Source of the DNA: Achromobacter agilis
GTDB taxonomy: Bacteria > Pseudomonadota > Gammaproteobacteria > Burkholderiales > Burkholderiaceae_B
Direction of reading: 5' to 3'
Length of the DNA stretch: 64,000 bases
Assembly: GCF_900496965.1 (NCBI RefSeq)
Contig: NZ_UFQB01000003.1
Location: 124,001-188,000 of the forward strand
The notes under the pieces were generated by a model. That model saw only the letters and a list, made by a program, of their open reading frames with translations, ran no database searches and had not been told where the DNA came from. The position numbers and the translations under genes are program-made. Positions 35,648 through 43,753 of the stretch are shown in pieces; positions within the stretch are counted from its first letter, which is position 1; each line of letters opens with the position of its first letter.

Positions 35648-37213
35648 TCAAGGCGCGGCCGCCCGCTCCACCTCCCAAGCCCGCGGCTTTTTGACCGCCC
35701 AAGGCTGGTATCCCTTCACATCCGCGCGATACGCCCCGATATCCAGCCCGTTGTACAGCGGAATACTGGGAACATCCGCCAGGAACAGCTTATGCAGCGC
35801 ATCGAACGTCGCCTGCCGCTTGGCGTGGTCCGTATCCACAGACGCCGCGCCGATCAGCTTCAGCGCTTCCGGACTGTCCCAGACCTTGCGCGGCTGCTTC
35901 GCCTTGTCGCCCGTCACCATCTCATAGTTCAGCGCGGCGTCTAGACGCGCGGAGTAGGGGAAGGCCATCATCTGGTAGGTGCCGGCGTTGTAGCGGTCCA
36001 GTTGCGTGGCCCATTCCACCACCGACAGGCGCGCGTTGATGCCCGCCGCCTGCAGCATGGCTTGCAGGATCACGGCCGAGTTGTACGACTGCGGATAGCG
36101 CTTGGTCGTCATCAGCACCAGTTCCTGGCCCTTGTAGCCCGCCTCCTGCAGCAGCTTCTGCGACAGCGCCACGTCGTAGTTCCAGCCCTGCTTCTGCGCG
36201 GCGTCGTAATAGGGCGACACCAGCGGCACGATGGAATTGTTGGGCTGGGCCAGCCCTTCCGTCACCGCCCCGGCCAGTTGCGCATAGTCGATGGCATGGG
36301 CAAGCGCCTGGCGCATCTTCGGATTGGACAGCAGCGGGTCCTTGGTCTGCAGTAGCAGCGCCGTCATGCTCATCACGGGCGCGTACGCCACCTTGATGTT
36401 CGGCGCCTTCTGCAGCACCGGCACGTCGCTATTGGACAGGTCCTCGATGATGTCGATATCGCCGCGCTCCAGCGCGGCCTTGGCGGTGGAGTCGTCGGGA
36501 ACGATGACGAACCGCACCTCGTCCACCAGCGGACGCTTGGATCCCGTGTAGCCGTCGCGCGCGCCGCCGCGATTGGCATAAGCGGCGAACTTCGTCAGGC
36601 GCACGTATTCGCCGCGTTTCCATTCGGCCAACGCGAACGGGCCGGTGCCGATGGGCTTGTCCCAGCTGCCGTCGGCCTTGACCGAATCCTTGTGCAGGAT
36701 GCCGGTGCCGCCGCAGTCCGTGCGAGCCAGCGACGCCAGGAACAGCGCGCTGGGCTTCTCCAGTTGGTACACGACCGTCTGGGCGTCCGGCGCTTCCACG
36801 CCGGTGACTTTCACCGTGCCGCGACCATCGAATTCGCTGGCGCAGCGCCAGCCCGACTTGGGCGCCGTGTAGTGCTGCCAGCTCCACAGCACGTCCGCCG
36901 ACGTCAACGGTGCGCCATTATGGAACTTCACGTCGTCGCGCAGTTTGAAGGTGTAGGTCTTGCCGTCGGGGCTGATGTCGATCGACTTGGCCAGCAGGGG
37001 GCGGACCTCGGCGTCTTCGCCGTAGGCGACCAGGCCCTCGACGATGTGCAGCACGACCGCATCGCTGTTGCTGTCCCGATTGACGCCGGGCTCGGTCGAG
37101 CGGATGTCGGCCGTGAGTGAAATGCGCAGCGGCGCGGCGGCCTGCGCCCACGCCGGGCCGGACAACCCGCCCAGCGCCAGCGCAACCGCGGCGCTCAATA
37201 GTTGGAGTTTCAT
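35648..37213 (-). CDS. Dipeptide-type ABC substrate-binding protein (SBP_bac_5), receptor B
   Basis: A 521-residue family 5 binding protein with a signal peptide ending near PAWAQA and the ADIRSTEPGVNRD and LTSADVLWSW signatures. It is a paralogue of receptor A at 29378, with extensive similarity throughout. The start at 37213 has a GAGGAAG site; the longer frame upstream is Arg/Pro-rich and belongs to no family. It is the second gene after the C45 hydrolase (38 bases apart), both behind operator copy 3. It has no permeases of its own nearby and probably shares DppBC-DF at 25072-28486. Confidence 0.88.
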   Translation of the reverse strand: MKLQLLSAAVALALGGLSGPAWAQAAAPLRISLTADIRSTEPGVNRDSNSDAVVLHIVEGLVAYGEDAEVRPLLAKSIDISPDGKTYTFKLRDDVKFHNGAPLTSADVLWSWQHYTAPKSGWRCASEFDGRGTVKVTGVEAPDAQTVVYQLEKPSALFLASLARTDCGGTGILHKDSVKADGSWDKPIGTGPFALAEWKRGEYVRLTKFAAYANRGGARDGYTGSKRPLVDEVRFVIVPDDSTAKAALERGDIDIIEDLSNSDVPVLQKAPNIKVAYAPVMSMTALLLQTKDPLLSNPKMRQALAHAIDYAQLAGAVTEGLAQPNNSIVPLVSPYYDAAQKQGWNYDVALSQKLLQEAGYKGQELVLMTTKRYPQSYNSAVILQAMLQAAGINARLSVVEWATQLDRYNAGTYQMMAFPYSARLDAALNYEMVTGDKAKQPRKVWDSPEALKLIGAASVDTDHAKRQATFDALHKLFLADVPSIPLYNGLDIGAYRADVKGYQPWAVKKPRAWEVERAAAP

Positions 37214-37251
37214 GGCTACGTCTTCCTCGGGTTGCGCCGGCGTCCGCCCGT

Positions 37252-38388
37252 TCAGGCGGCGGCCAGCAGTTCGGGTTCGGCGTTCAGGCTGTACCGGGTG
37301 AAGCTGCGGTTCAGGGCGGGCAGCGGCGCGACTTCCATCAGGCCGGCGGCGGGCTCCATGATGACCATGGCGACTGTGGCCGACAGGTTGTCGTGACTGC
37401 CCGGACGCGGCGGGCGGCATACGGAATAGGGCGTGCCGAAGTCGTCGAACAGGGCGCGCTTGAGGTCTTCGCGCGTCAGTTGCGGCTTTTCGTTGAGCAG
37501 GCGGCGCACGCGCCAGTCGCGGTAGGCGCTTTCCGGGGTGCTGGCGCGGCCCGTGTCGCGCAGCTTGCCCAGGGCCACTTCGCTGACCCAGTGGTTGGCG
37601 TGGACGATCAGGTCGTCACTGCCCGGGTAGAGGGGGAAGGCTTCATCGATAGTGCATTCATAGTCCACGCCGAAGCCCGCGGCCATGCCGATCATGATGT
37701 TGTTGGAGCAGGACTTGGGGGTGGTCGCCACAGCCTTGATGGCGAGCGCGAAATGCTCCTGTTCCAGCACCTTGCGGCGGATCAGCGACAGCGGCACGCC
37801 CAGCTGGCGGAAGTCGCGGTCGGATTCCAGGTAGTTGGCGGTGATGGAAACGCCGGCGCTGTTCAGGCCGCTGCGCGCCAGGCCGCCGGCTTCGACGAAG
37901 GTCAGGATGTCGGGGCCGTTGTCGTTGCGCACGCGCAGCACGATGGCGGTCTCGGCGCACTCGGCGCGCCAGTCCCAGTTCTGGCCGTGGATGAGGCGGC
38001 CGTTGGCCGACCGCGTGGGCAGGATGAGGGCGCCGGTGCAGCCATCGCCCGGCTCCAGTTCGGCGGCCTTTTTCTTTTCGGCGCGCGCCTTGGCGATGAC
38101 TTCCGTGCGCGCATTGACCATGACGATGTCTTCGAAGGGCACGTCGGCGCCGGCGGCGATGCCGCGCATTTCTTCCAGATAGTGCGGGGCGAAGTGCTCG
38201 ATCTCGCGGGCGAAGCTGGTGATGAGCTGGGTGCGCGCCATGGCGTCATAACCCAGGTCGACCAGCGTCTGGCCGTACATCGCGGCGCTCTTGCGCACGC
38301 GGTCGGCGGCTTGCTGGCCGTAGGAGCGGCCGCGGGCTTCGGGCGAGCCCGAAACCGATACGAAGGGAAATTGGGTGATCTGGGTCAT
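37252..38388 (-). CDS. C45-family Ntn autoproteolytic acyltransferase/hydrolase
   Basis: A 378-residue protein of the acyl-CoA:6-aminopenicillanic acid acyltransferase (C45) family. The likely autocatalytic cleavage site and nucleophile is Cys117 in GDGCTGAL; GQNWDW near residue 135 and SNNIMIG near 234 are family-like. No signal peptide is visible, so it is probably cytoplasmic. Family members hydrolyse or exchange amide-linked acyl groups, so the substrate may be an N-acyl amino acid or peptide imported by the adjacent receptor. The ATG at 38388 lacks a clear ribosome site; a TTG at 38442 would add 18 residues. Confidence 0.85.
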   Translation of the reverse strand: MTQITQFPFVSVSGSPEARGRSYGQQAADRVRKSAAMYGQTLVDLGYDAMARTQLITSFAREIEHFAPHYLEEMRGIAAGADVPFEDIVMVNARTEVIAKARAEKKKAAELEPGDGCTGALILPTRSANGRLIHGQNWDWRAECAETAIVLRVRNDNGPDILTFVEAGGLARSGLNSAGVSITANYLESDRDFRQLGVPLSLIRRKVLEQEHFALAIKAVATTPKSCSNNIMIGMAAGFGVDYECTIDEAFPLYPGSDDLIVHANHWVSEVALGKLRDTGRASTPESAYRDWRVRRLLNEKPQLTREDLKRALFDDFGTPYSVCRPPRPGSHDNLSATVAMVIMEPAAGLMEVAPLPALNRSFTRYSLNAEPELLAAA

Positions 38389-38458
38389 GGACGGATGGCG
38401 GCGCGCCGCGCCGCGGAATCGGAGGTGGGAAATGAGTGCCAAAAAATGTTAGCTTATT

Positions 38459-38468
38459 TTGGCGCCAA
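38459..38468. promoter_or_regulatory. GntR-type operator, copy 3
   Basis: TTGGCGCCAA in the context GCTTATTTTGGCGCCAATAT lies 71 bases upstream of the C45 hydrolase start, between it and the deacetylase genes. Near-identical flanks to copy 2 argue for a specific binding site rather than chance. Confidence 0.6.
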
Positions 38469-38535
38469 TATTGCTCAGGGTTTACCAGAGTGGGGCCGGC
38501 GCCAGCGCACGCGCGCCGGCGCCGGTCCGCTGGCC

Positions 38536-39306
38536 TCAGCGGGCCGCGGCGTGCCGGCCCGCCAGGTCGGCGCAGGTTGTGAATGCGGCGCCGGCGGCGC
38601 GGAAACGTTCGAGCAGCTGTTCGACCTTCTGCAGCCGCGCCGCTCGGCCGACGCCGTTGTCCGCGCGCGGGTGCAGGGTCAGGCAGGCATAGCCGTCCGC
38701 CGCCAGCAGCGCGTCGCCTTGCTCTACCCAATGCGCGTAGGCGCGGTCCTGGGTAACGCGGCGGCTGAAATGGGTGGCGTCGCACAGGCCTTCGCTCCAG
38801 GGCAGCTCCAGCATGCCCGGCCCGCCGTCGGCGTCCAGCGCATAGGGGGCGTCGTCGTCGATGGCGCTGCTGTCGTAGCGATAGCCCAGCCGGTGCAGCA
38901 GCGGCACGGTGCGGGGCGAGAAGGCGCTGCTCGTGTAGCGGAATCCTTGCGGCACGCAACCGGTCAGCCCGGCCAGGCGGTCGCGGGCCCGCTCCAGGAC
39001 TTCGCCTTCCCGGTCTCCCAGTGCCGGCAGGTCTTCGAAGGCATTGCCCTGCGAGGCCGCTTCATGGCCGTCGCGCAGGCTTTGTTCCAGCAGGCCGCGA
39101 CAGCGTTCCGCTTCGAACACGGGCCAGAACAGGGTGGCGCGGATGCCTTGGCGGCGCAGCATGTCGAGCACGCGGGCCAGTCCGCCGCCGTAGGTGTAGC
39201 GGCCATGCGCGTCGCGGCCGTGCAGCGCGGTCTCGGGCTGGACCGCGGCTTCGGGCCCGATGCCCTGCACGTTCAGGGTGACCAGTACGGTTTTGCCGGC
39301 GTTCAT
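38536..39306 (-). CDS. Polysaccharide deacetylase-fold protein with degenerate metal site
   Basis: A 256-residue NodB/CE4-fold protein, paralogous to its upstream neighbour (39303-40205) along its length, for example LRRLGYRYD against LHRLGYRYD. The metal-binding residues of the partner, Asp48, His118 and His122, correspond here to Gln14, Gln86 and Phe90, so it should not bind the usual metal. It overlaps the partner by 4 bases (ATGA) and is made in step with it. It is likely a non-catalytic partner subunit or a protein with a new role. Confidence 0.78.
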   Translation of the reverse strand: MNAGKTVLVTLNVQGIGPEAAVQPETALHGRDAHGRYTYGGGLARVLDMLRRQGIRATLFWPVFEAERCRGLLEQSLRDGHEAASQGNAFEDLPALGDREGEVLERARDRLAGLTGCVPQGFRYTSSAFSPRTVPLLHRLGYRYDSSAIDDDAPYALDADGGPGMLELPWSEGLCDATHFSRRVTQDRAYAHWVEQGDALLAADGYACLTLHPRADNGVGRAARLQKVEQLLERFRAAGAAFTTCADLAGRHAAAR

Positions 39307-40205
39307 GCGCTTCTCCAGGCGTCGGGATGGGCAAGGCAGTGGCGGGCCAGCGCTTCCAGCGTCATGACGTGCACGTCGGGCTGCGCGGCCGCGTAGGCCA
39401 GGAACCGGTCCAGCGCGGCGGCGCGCGCGGGCGTGCCGGAACCGCCCGCGGCCTTGGGGTGCACGGTCAGGTGCACATAGCCTTCCGCCTGGCGCAGGGC
39501 CTCGAACTCCTGCACCCAGTTGTCATAGGCTTCGGCCGCCAGGCAGTGGCCCGTGAAGTAGAACGGATAGTCGTCCAGCGTCACGGTGTTGTTGGGCAGC
39601 ATGATGAAGTCCGCCGCCGCGCCGCCGCCATCGGGGCCGGCCGCCAGGTAGGGGCGGTCCTGGTCTTTTTCGCTGGCGTCGTAGCGGTACCCCAGCCGCC
39701 GCAGCGCGGGCAGGGTGCGGTGGCTCTTGCGGCCCGAGGGCGAGCACCAGCCCACGGGCGTCACGCCCAGTTCCTGCTGGATGATGCGATGGGTCTTCTC
39801 GAGCAGAGCGGGTTCGTCCTCGCCCAGGTCCCAGGCTTCGTGCAGGTAGCCATGCGCGGCGATTTCGTGCCCCGCCGCCACGATGTCGTGGAAGACGGCC
39901 GGATGGTGTTCCACGTCATAGCCGCAGGCGAAAAACGTGGCGGGCATGCCATGGCGGGCCAGGATCTCCAGGTGCCGGGCCACGCCTCGCCGGATGGCGT
40001 AGCGGCCGGCGGTGCAGGGGCCGGCGGGAAACTGCTTGCGGCCGACCTCGACGGCCGGGCCGTCGACGTGGACGGTGACGCAGAGCACGGCGCGCACCGG
40101 CGCGGCGTCCGCCGCGCGCAGCCCCTGGGCGCGCAGTTCGCGGTCCAGCGGCAGCCAGGGGTTAGGGCAGGCGCCGGGCGGGGCGCCGTAGGGAATCCGT
40201 TGCAT
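39303..40205 (-). CDS. Polysaccharide deacetylase-family protein (CE4/NodB fold), metal site intact
   Basis: A 300-residue NodB-fold hydrolase. The metal ligands appear as Asp48 (TVHVDG) and His118/His122 (HGYLH). The base Asp of the classical TFDD motif is not present, which places it with PuuE/HpPgdA and cyclic-imidase-like relatives that act on small amides or imides as well as sugars. No signal peptide is visible. Its ATG shares its A with the TGA stop of the Bug receptor, so the three leftward genes form one coupled operon. Confidence 0.82.
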   Translation of the reverse strand: MQRIPYGAPPGACPNPWLPLDRELRAQGLRAADAAPVRAVLCVTVHVDGPAVEVGRKQFPAGPCTAGRYAIRRGVARHLEILARHGMPATFFACGYDVEHHPAVFHDIVAAGHEIAAHGYLHEAWDLGEDEPALLEKTHRIIQQELGVTPVGWCSPSGRKSHRTLPALRRLGYRYDASEKDQDRPYLAAGPDGGGAAADFIMLPNNTVTLDDYPFYFTGHCLAAEAYDNWVQEFEALRQAEGYVHLTVHPKAAGGSGTPARAAALDRFLAYAAAQPDVHVMTLEALARHCLAHPDAWRSA

Positions 40206-41218
40206 CAGCTGGCCTTGATGTTGGCGTTCTTGATCAGGGCGCGCCATTTCTCGCTTTCGGTGGCGACGAAGCGGCCCAGCTCTTCTGGGGTTCCGCCGTG
40301 GAGTTCAAGCCCGTTCTGCGTCAGCTGCGCCAAGGCAGGTTGCGTGAGCGCGCTTTGCACGGCGGCATTGAGCGTCTTGATGATGGCGGCCGGCGTGCCG
40401 GCCGGCGCGAACACGCCGTTCCAGCCGATCGCCTGGTAGCCGGGAAAACCGGATTCCGCCACGGTCGGCACGTCCGGCAACGCCTGGGCGCGCTGCGCCG
40501 AGGTCACCGCCAGCGGGCGCGACTTGCCGCCCTGGATGAATTGCTGCTGGTTGATCACCACGTCCATCAGGATCGGGAACTGCCCGCCCAGGAAGTCGTT
40601 GACGGCCGCCGCGGCACCCTTGTACGGCACGCCGGGCAGGTCCAGGCCTGCCGTGGCCTTGAGCAGTTCCATGGCGAGGTGCGCCGAACTGCCGTTCTGC
40701 GTGATGCCGTAGAAGTACTTGCCCGGGTTGGCCTTGATGATCGCGACAAGCTCCTGCAGGTTGCGCGCTGGAAACGAGGGATGCACGACCAGGACGTTGT
40801 TGTAGTAGCAGACCATCGACACCGGCTCGAAGTCCTTGATGGGGTCGTAGGCGATGTTTTCGTACAGGCTCTGGTTCACCGTGTGCGTGCCGGTGGACCC
40901 GAGCGCGATGGTGTAGCCGTCGGGAACGGAGCGTGCCGCCTGCTGTGCGCCGATGATGCCCGCCGCGCCGCCCTTGTTGATGACCACGACGCTTTGCTTG
41001 AGCGCCTCGCCGATACCCTGGGCCAGCGGGCGGGCCACCAGATCGGTGCCCCCGCCGGCCGGGAAAGGCACGATGAACTGGATGGCGCGCTCGGCGGGAT
41101 AACCGGCGGCCCTGGCCCGGCCCGGCCGGGCCAGGGCCGCGCCGGCCAGGGCGGCGGCCGAAGCCCCCAGGAAATGCCGGCGGCTGATTCCGCCGCTGGC
41201 GCTGCATGATCGCTTCAT
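40205..41218 (-). CDS. Bug-family tripartite tricarboxylate transporter receptor, Tat signal
   Basis: A 337-residue TctC/Bug receptor. The N-terminus carries the full twin-arginine motif SRRHFLGAS followed by an Ala-rich hydrophobic stretch, so export is by Tat, unlike the Sec-type Bug receptor at 18747. The mature region has YPAERAIQFIVPFPAGGGT and VPYKGAAAA. It heads the deacetylase operon and is divergent from the IclR gene. No TctAB partners are visible. Confidence 0.9.
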   Translation of the reverse strand: MKRSCSASGGISRRHFLGASAAALAGAALARPGRARAAGYPAERAIQFIVPFPAGGGTDLVARPLAQGIGEALKQSVVVINKGGAAGIIGAQQAARSVPDGYTIALGSTGTHTVNQSLYENIAYDPIKDFEPVSMVCYYNNVLVVHPSFPARNLQELVAIIKANPGKYFYGITQNGSSAHLAMELLKATAGLDLPGVPYKGAAAAVNDFLGGQFPILMDVVINQQQFIQGGKSRPLAVTSAQRAQALPDVPTVAESGFPGYQAIGWNGVFAPAGTPAAIIKTLNAAVQSALTQPALAQLTQNGLELHGGTPEELGRFVATESEKWRALIKNANIKAS

Positions 41219-41280
41219 AGGAATTCCCCTTGTCGTGGTCCGCGCGCCCGCATTTTGTGTGTCGCAGGTTCGCGGTTGCT

Positions 41281-41375
41281 CAATGCATGAATATCATTAT
41301 TCGATAAAAAATAATTCTTTAAAAGATATTTTTATCTATAAATGATAAAAATAAGGAATTCGATAGATAAAACAT
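41281..41375. promoter_or_regulatory. AT-rich divergent promoter/operator region
   Basis: This stretch between the divergent bug and iclR genes is markedly AT-rich against its GC-rich surroundings. It holds inverted repeats GAATA-N4-TATTC at 41289-41302 and AGATA-N4-TATCT at 41324-41337. These are candidate IclR operators and the likely promoters for both genes. Confidence 0.5.
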
Positions 41376-41480
41376 CGGCTTGCGGCGAACCGCGATAGCC
41401 ACAGTCGATCGCTGCGCTTCCAGCCTCGATGCCTGTGATACGCTGCGCCCGATCCCGCGTTGTTCCCGGCCCCCGATTCC

Positions 41481-42251
41481 ATGTCCACCCTGAAGCGAGC
41501 CCTAGCGATTCTTGACCTCTTCAGCCTCGAAACCCCGGTGCTGACGGCGGAAGAGATCATTTCCCGCCTGGCGTATTCGGCGCCCACGGGCTATCGGTAC
41601 ATCCGGGACCTGTCGGACCTGGGCTATCTGCTGCGCATGACGGGAGGCGGCTACCGGCTGGGGCCGCGCATCATTGAACTGGACCACCTCATCATCGACG
41701 GCGATCCCGTGCTGGGCGTGGCGCGGCCGATCATGCGCGAGGTGGTGGATCAGGTGGGCGGCGACGTGCTGCTCAGCGTGATCCACGGCCTGCGGATCCT
41801 GAACATCCATCACGAGCGCGGTCCGGACGAACTGGGCATCCCCCACGGACGCGGCCGCGCGCATCCGCTGTTCCGCGGCGCCACGGCCAAGACCATCGTG
41901 GCATTCCTGCCGCGCAAGGACCAGCGCCGCCTGTACGAGGCGCACCCGGACGAGATCCGCGCGCAGGGCCTGGGTGGGACGCTCGCCGAATTCACGGGCA
42001 ACCTGGACAAGATCCGGGTGCAGGGGTTCTATCTGGGCGTGGGCGAGATCTCTCCGGAACGCGCGGGCATCGCGGTGCCGGTTTTTCAGGAAGACCGCCG
42101 TATCTTCGGCGCGCTGACAGTCACGTTCCTGGCGACGCGCCTGAACACCATCGCGCAGGACAAGACGGCGGCGCTGTTGCAGTCGGCCGCCCGCCGCATC
42201 GAATCGCTGGCGCTGGCGTCGCGCATGAAGGAGCAAGCCCCCGCGGCATGA
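41481..42251 (+). CDS. IclR-family transcriptional regulator
   Basis: A 256-residue IclR regulator. The N-terminal winged helix (about 1-70) begins STLKRALAILDLF, and the effector domain follows with HPLFRGATAKTIVAFLP near 128-145. ATG 41481 is the natural family start; a TTG at 41460 would add seven residues. It is divergent from the Bug-deacetylase operon and probably controls it. Effector unknown, likely a small acid. Confidence 0.86.
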   Translation: MSTLKRALAILDLFSLETPVLTAEEIISRLAYSAPTGYRYIRDLSDLGYLLRMTGGGYRLGPRIIELDHLIIDGDPVLGVARPIMREVVDQVGGDVLLSVIHGLRILNIHHERGPDELGIPHGRGRAHPLFRGATAKTIVAFLPRKDQRRLYEAHPDEIRAQGLGGTLAEFTGNLDKIRVQGFYLGVGEISPERAGIAVPVFQEDRRIFGALTVTFLATRLNTIAQDKTAALLQSAARRIESLALASRMKEQAPAA

Positions 42252-42256
42252 GCGCG

Positions 42257-42278
42257 GGGGCGGGCGAGGGCCCGCCCC
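42257..42278. terminator. Bidirectional hairpin between iclR and the OMF gene
   Basis: GGGGCGGGC and GCCCGCCCC form a perfect 9-bp stem with a 4-base loop, centred between two convergent stop codons. No T-run follows on either side beyond TTATT. Confidence 0.5.
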
Positions 42279-42280
42279 GG

Positions 42281-43753
42281 TTATTGCGGCGCCGCGTCCT
42301 GCGGGGCGCGCACCGGAGACCCCATGGCCTGGAATAGCGCCGCCGTTTCGGTCAGCCGCGCATCGGCGTAGTCGACTTCGCGCAGCCGGGCCGCAACGTA
42401 GTGCTGTTCGGACGCATATTCGGTATAGGGCGGCAGGGCGCCCAGGCGGACGCGGCTGGCCGTGTTGCGGTAGGACCGCTCCGCGGCCCGCCGCGATGCT
42501 TCGGCCGACGCCAGCGCCTGCCCGCCCGCGTCCAGCCGCGACAGCGTATCCGCCACGTCGCGGAACGCCGTCAGCACCGTTTGCTTGTATTGCAGCAGCG
42601 AGGCCTCGTAGCGTTCCTTGGCGGCGTTGCGCTCGGCCAGCAGCGCGCCGCCATGGAAGATGGGCTGTGTCAGCGATGCGCCGATGGCCCAGATCGAGCC
42701 GGCGCCCGACAGCGCCGCGGGCCAGTTGAAGCCCGCCTGGCCCATGGATGCCGACAGCGACAGGCTGGGGAACAGCTGCGCCGTGGCCGTGCCCACGTCG
42801 GCCGCGGAGGCCTGCACCACGGCGTCGGCCAGCAGGATGTCCGGACGCGAGGCCAGCAGTTCGGACGGCACCACGACCGGCACCTGCTGCGGCACGGCCA
42901 GCATGGCGAAAGGCAGGTCGGGCGGCGCCTGGTCGGGGTTGCGGCCCAGCAGCACCGCCAGCGCGTGCCGCGTGCCGTGCCATCGCGCGCGCAATCCTGG
43001 CAGCGAGGCTTCCAGCGTGGCGGCGTCCTGGTCGGCGTCGAGCGCGTCGTTCTGCGATGCGGCGCCCAGTTCGTAGCGGCGCTGCGTATCGCGCGCCACC
43101 TGCCGGGCCAGCACCACCTGTTTTTCGGTCAGGGCCACGCGTTCGGCCAGCGCCGAGGCGGCGATGGCGCCCGTGACGATATTGCCGGCCAGGGAGCGCC
43201 GGGCGGATTCGAGCTGGAAGGCCTGCTGCGCCACTTGCGCGGCCAGCGACAGGTTCGCGAAGCGCGCCGCGCCGAACAGGTCCAGGTCGTATCGGGCCTG
43301 GACCTGCCCGGTGAAGACGTTGTAGCGGGCCGTCGGCTCGGGCAGGTTCGGCATCGTGAGCGCGCGTCTGCGCGAAGCGTCCGCACCGGCGTCCACCGAG
43401 GGCAGCAGGGATGAATTCACCTGCCCGCGCAGCTGCTCGCGCGCGCCGGCAAGATTGCGTTCCGCGGCGGCCAGGTCGGGGCTGTTGGCCAGGCCCTCCT
43501 CGACCAGGGCGTTCAGCGCGTCCGAGCCGTAGCGCTTCCACCATTCGGGCACCGGCCGGGCGCCATGCTCGAAGCGTTGCGCCACGCCCTGGGCCGCGGC
43601 GCCGGTGGCAGGCACCGGTTCCACGCCATATTGCGCGGGCTCCGCCACGGCGGGAGGCTTGCTGTCGGGCGCAAAGGCGCAGGCGCCCAGCGCCAGCACC
43701 AGGGAGAGGGCGGCCAGCCGGGCCGGGCGGATCTGGAATCGGGCCATCGTCAT
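42281..43753 (-). CDS. Outer-membrane efflux channel (NodT/OprM family), efflux system 1
   Basis: A 490-residue TolC-like outer-membrane factor. The lipoprotein signal ends in the lipobox LGACAF, so it is lipid-anchored as in OprM/NodT. It has two repeats of the OEP domain, with RPDILLADAVV in the second. It overlaps the RND gene by 4 bases (ATGA). Third gene of a leftward adaptor-pump-channel operon. Confidence 0.9.
   Translation of the reverse strand: MTMARFQIRPARLAALSLVLALGACAFAPDSKPPAVAEPAQYGVEPVPATGAAAQGVAQRFEHGARPVPEWWKRYGSDALNALVEEGLANSPDLAAAERNLAGAREQLRGQVNSSLLPSVDAGADASRRRALTMPNLPEPTARYNVFTGQVQARYDLDLFGAARFANLSLAAQVAQQAFQLESARRSLAGNIVTGAIAASALAERVALTEKQVVLARQVARDTQRRYELGAASQNDALDADQDAATLEASLPGLRARWHGTRHALAVLLGRNPDQAPPDLPFAMLAVPQQVPVVVPSELLASRPDILLADAVVQASAADVGTATAQLFPSLSLSASMGQAGFNWPAALSGAGSIWAIGASLTQPIFHGGALLAERNAAKERYEASLLQYKQTVLTAFRDVADTLSRLDAGGQALASAEASRRAAERSYRNTASRVRLGALPPYTEYASEQHYVAARLREVDYADARLTETAALFQAMGSPVRAPQDAAPQ

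Noticed and set aside
35481-35927. Plus-strand frame of 148 codons at the end of binding protein B
   Set aside because: Mostly antisense to the confident gene at 35648-37213, with no ribosome site and no family features.
37117-39396. Open frame of 759 codons on the plus strand over the C45 and deacetylase genes
   Set aside because: The opposite strand carries three recognisable proteins with ribosome sites and coupled starts; this frame has no motif.
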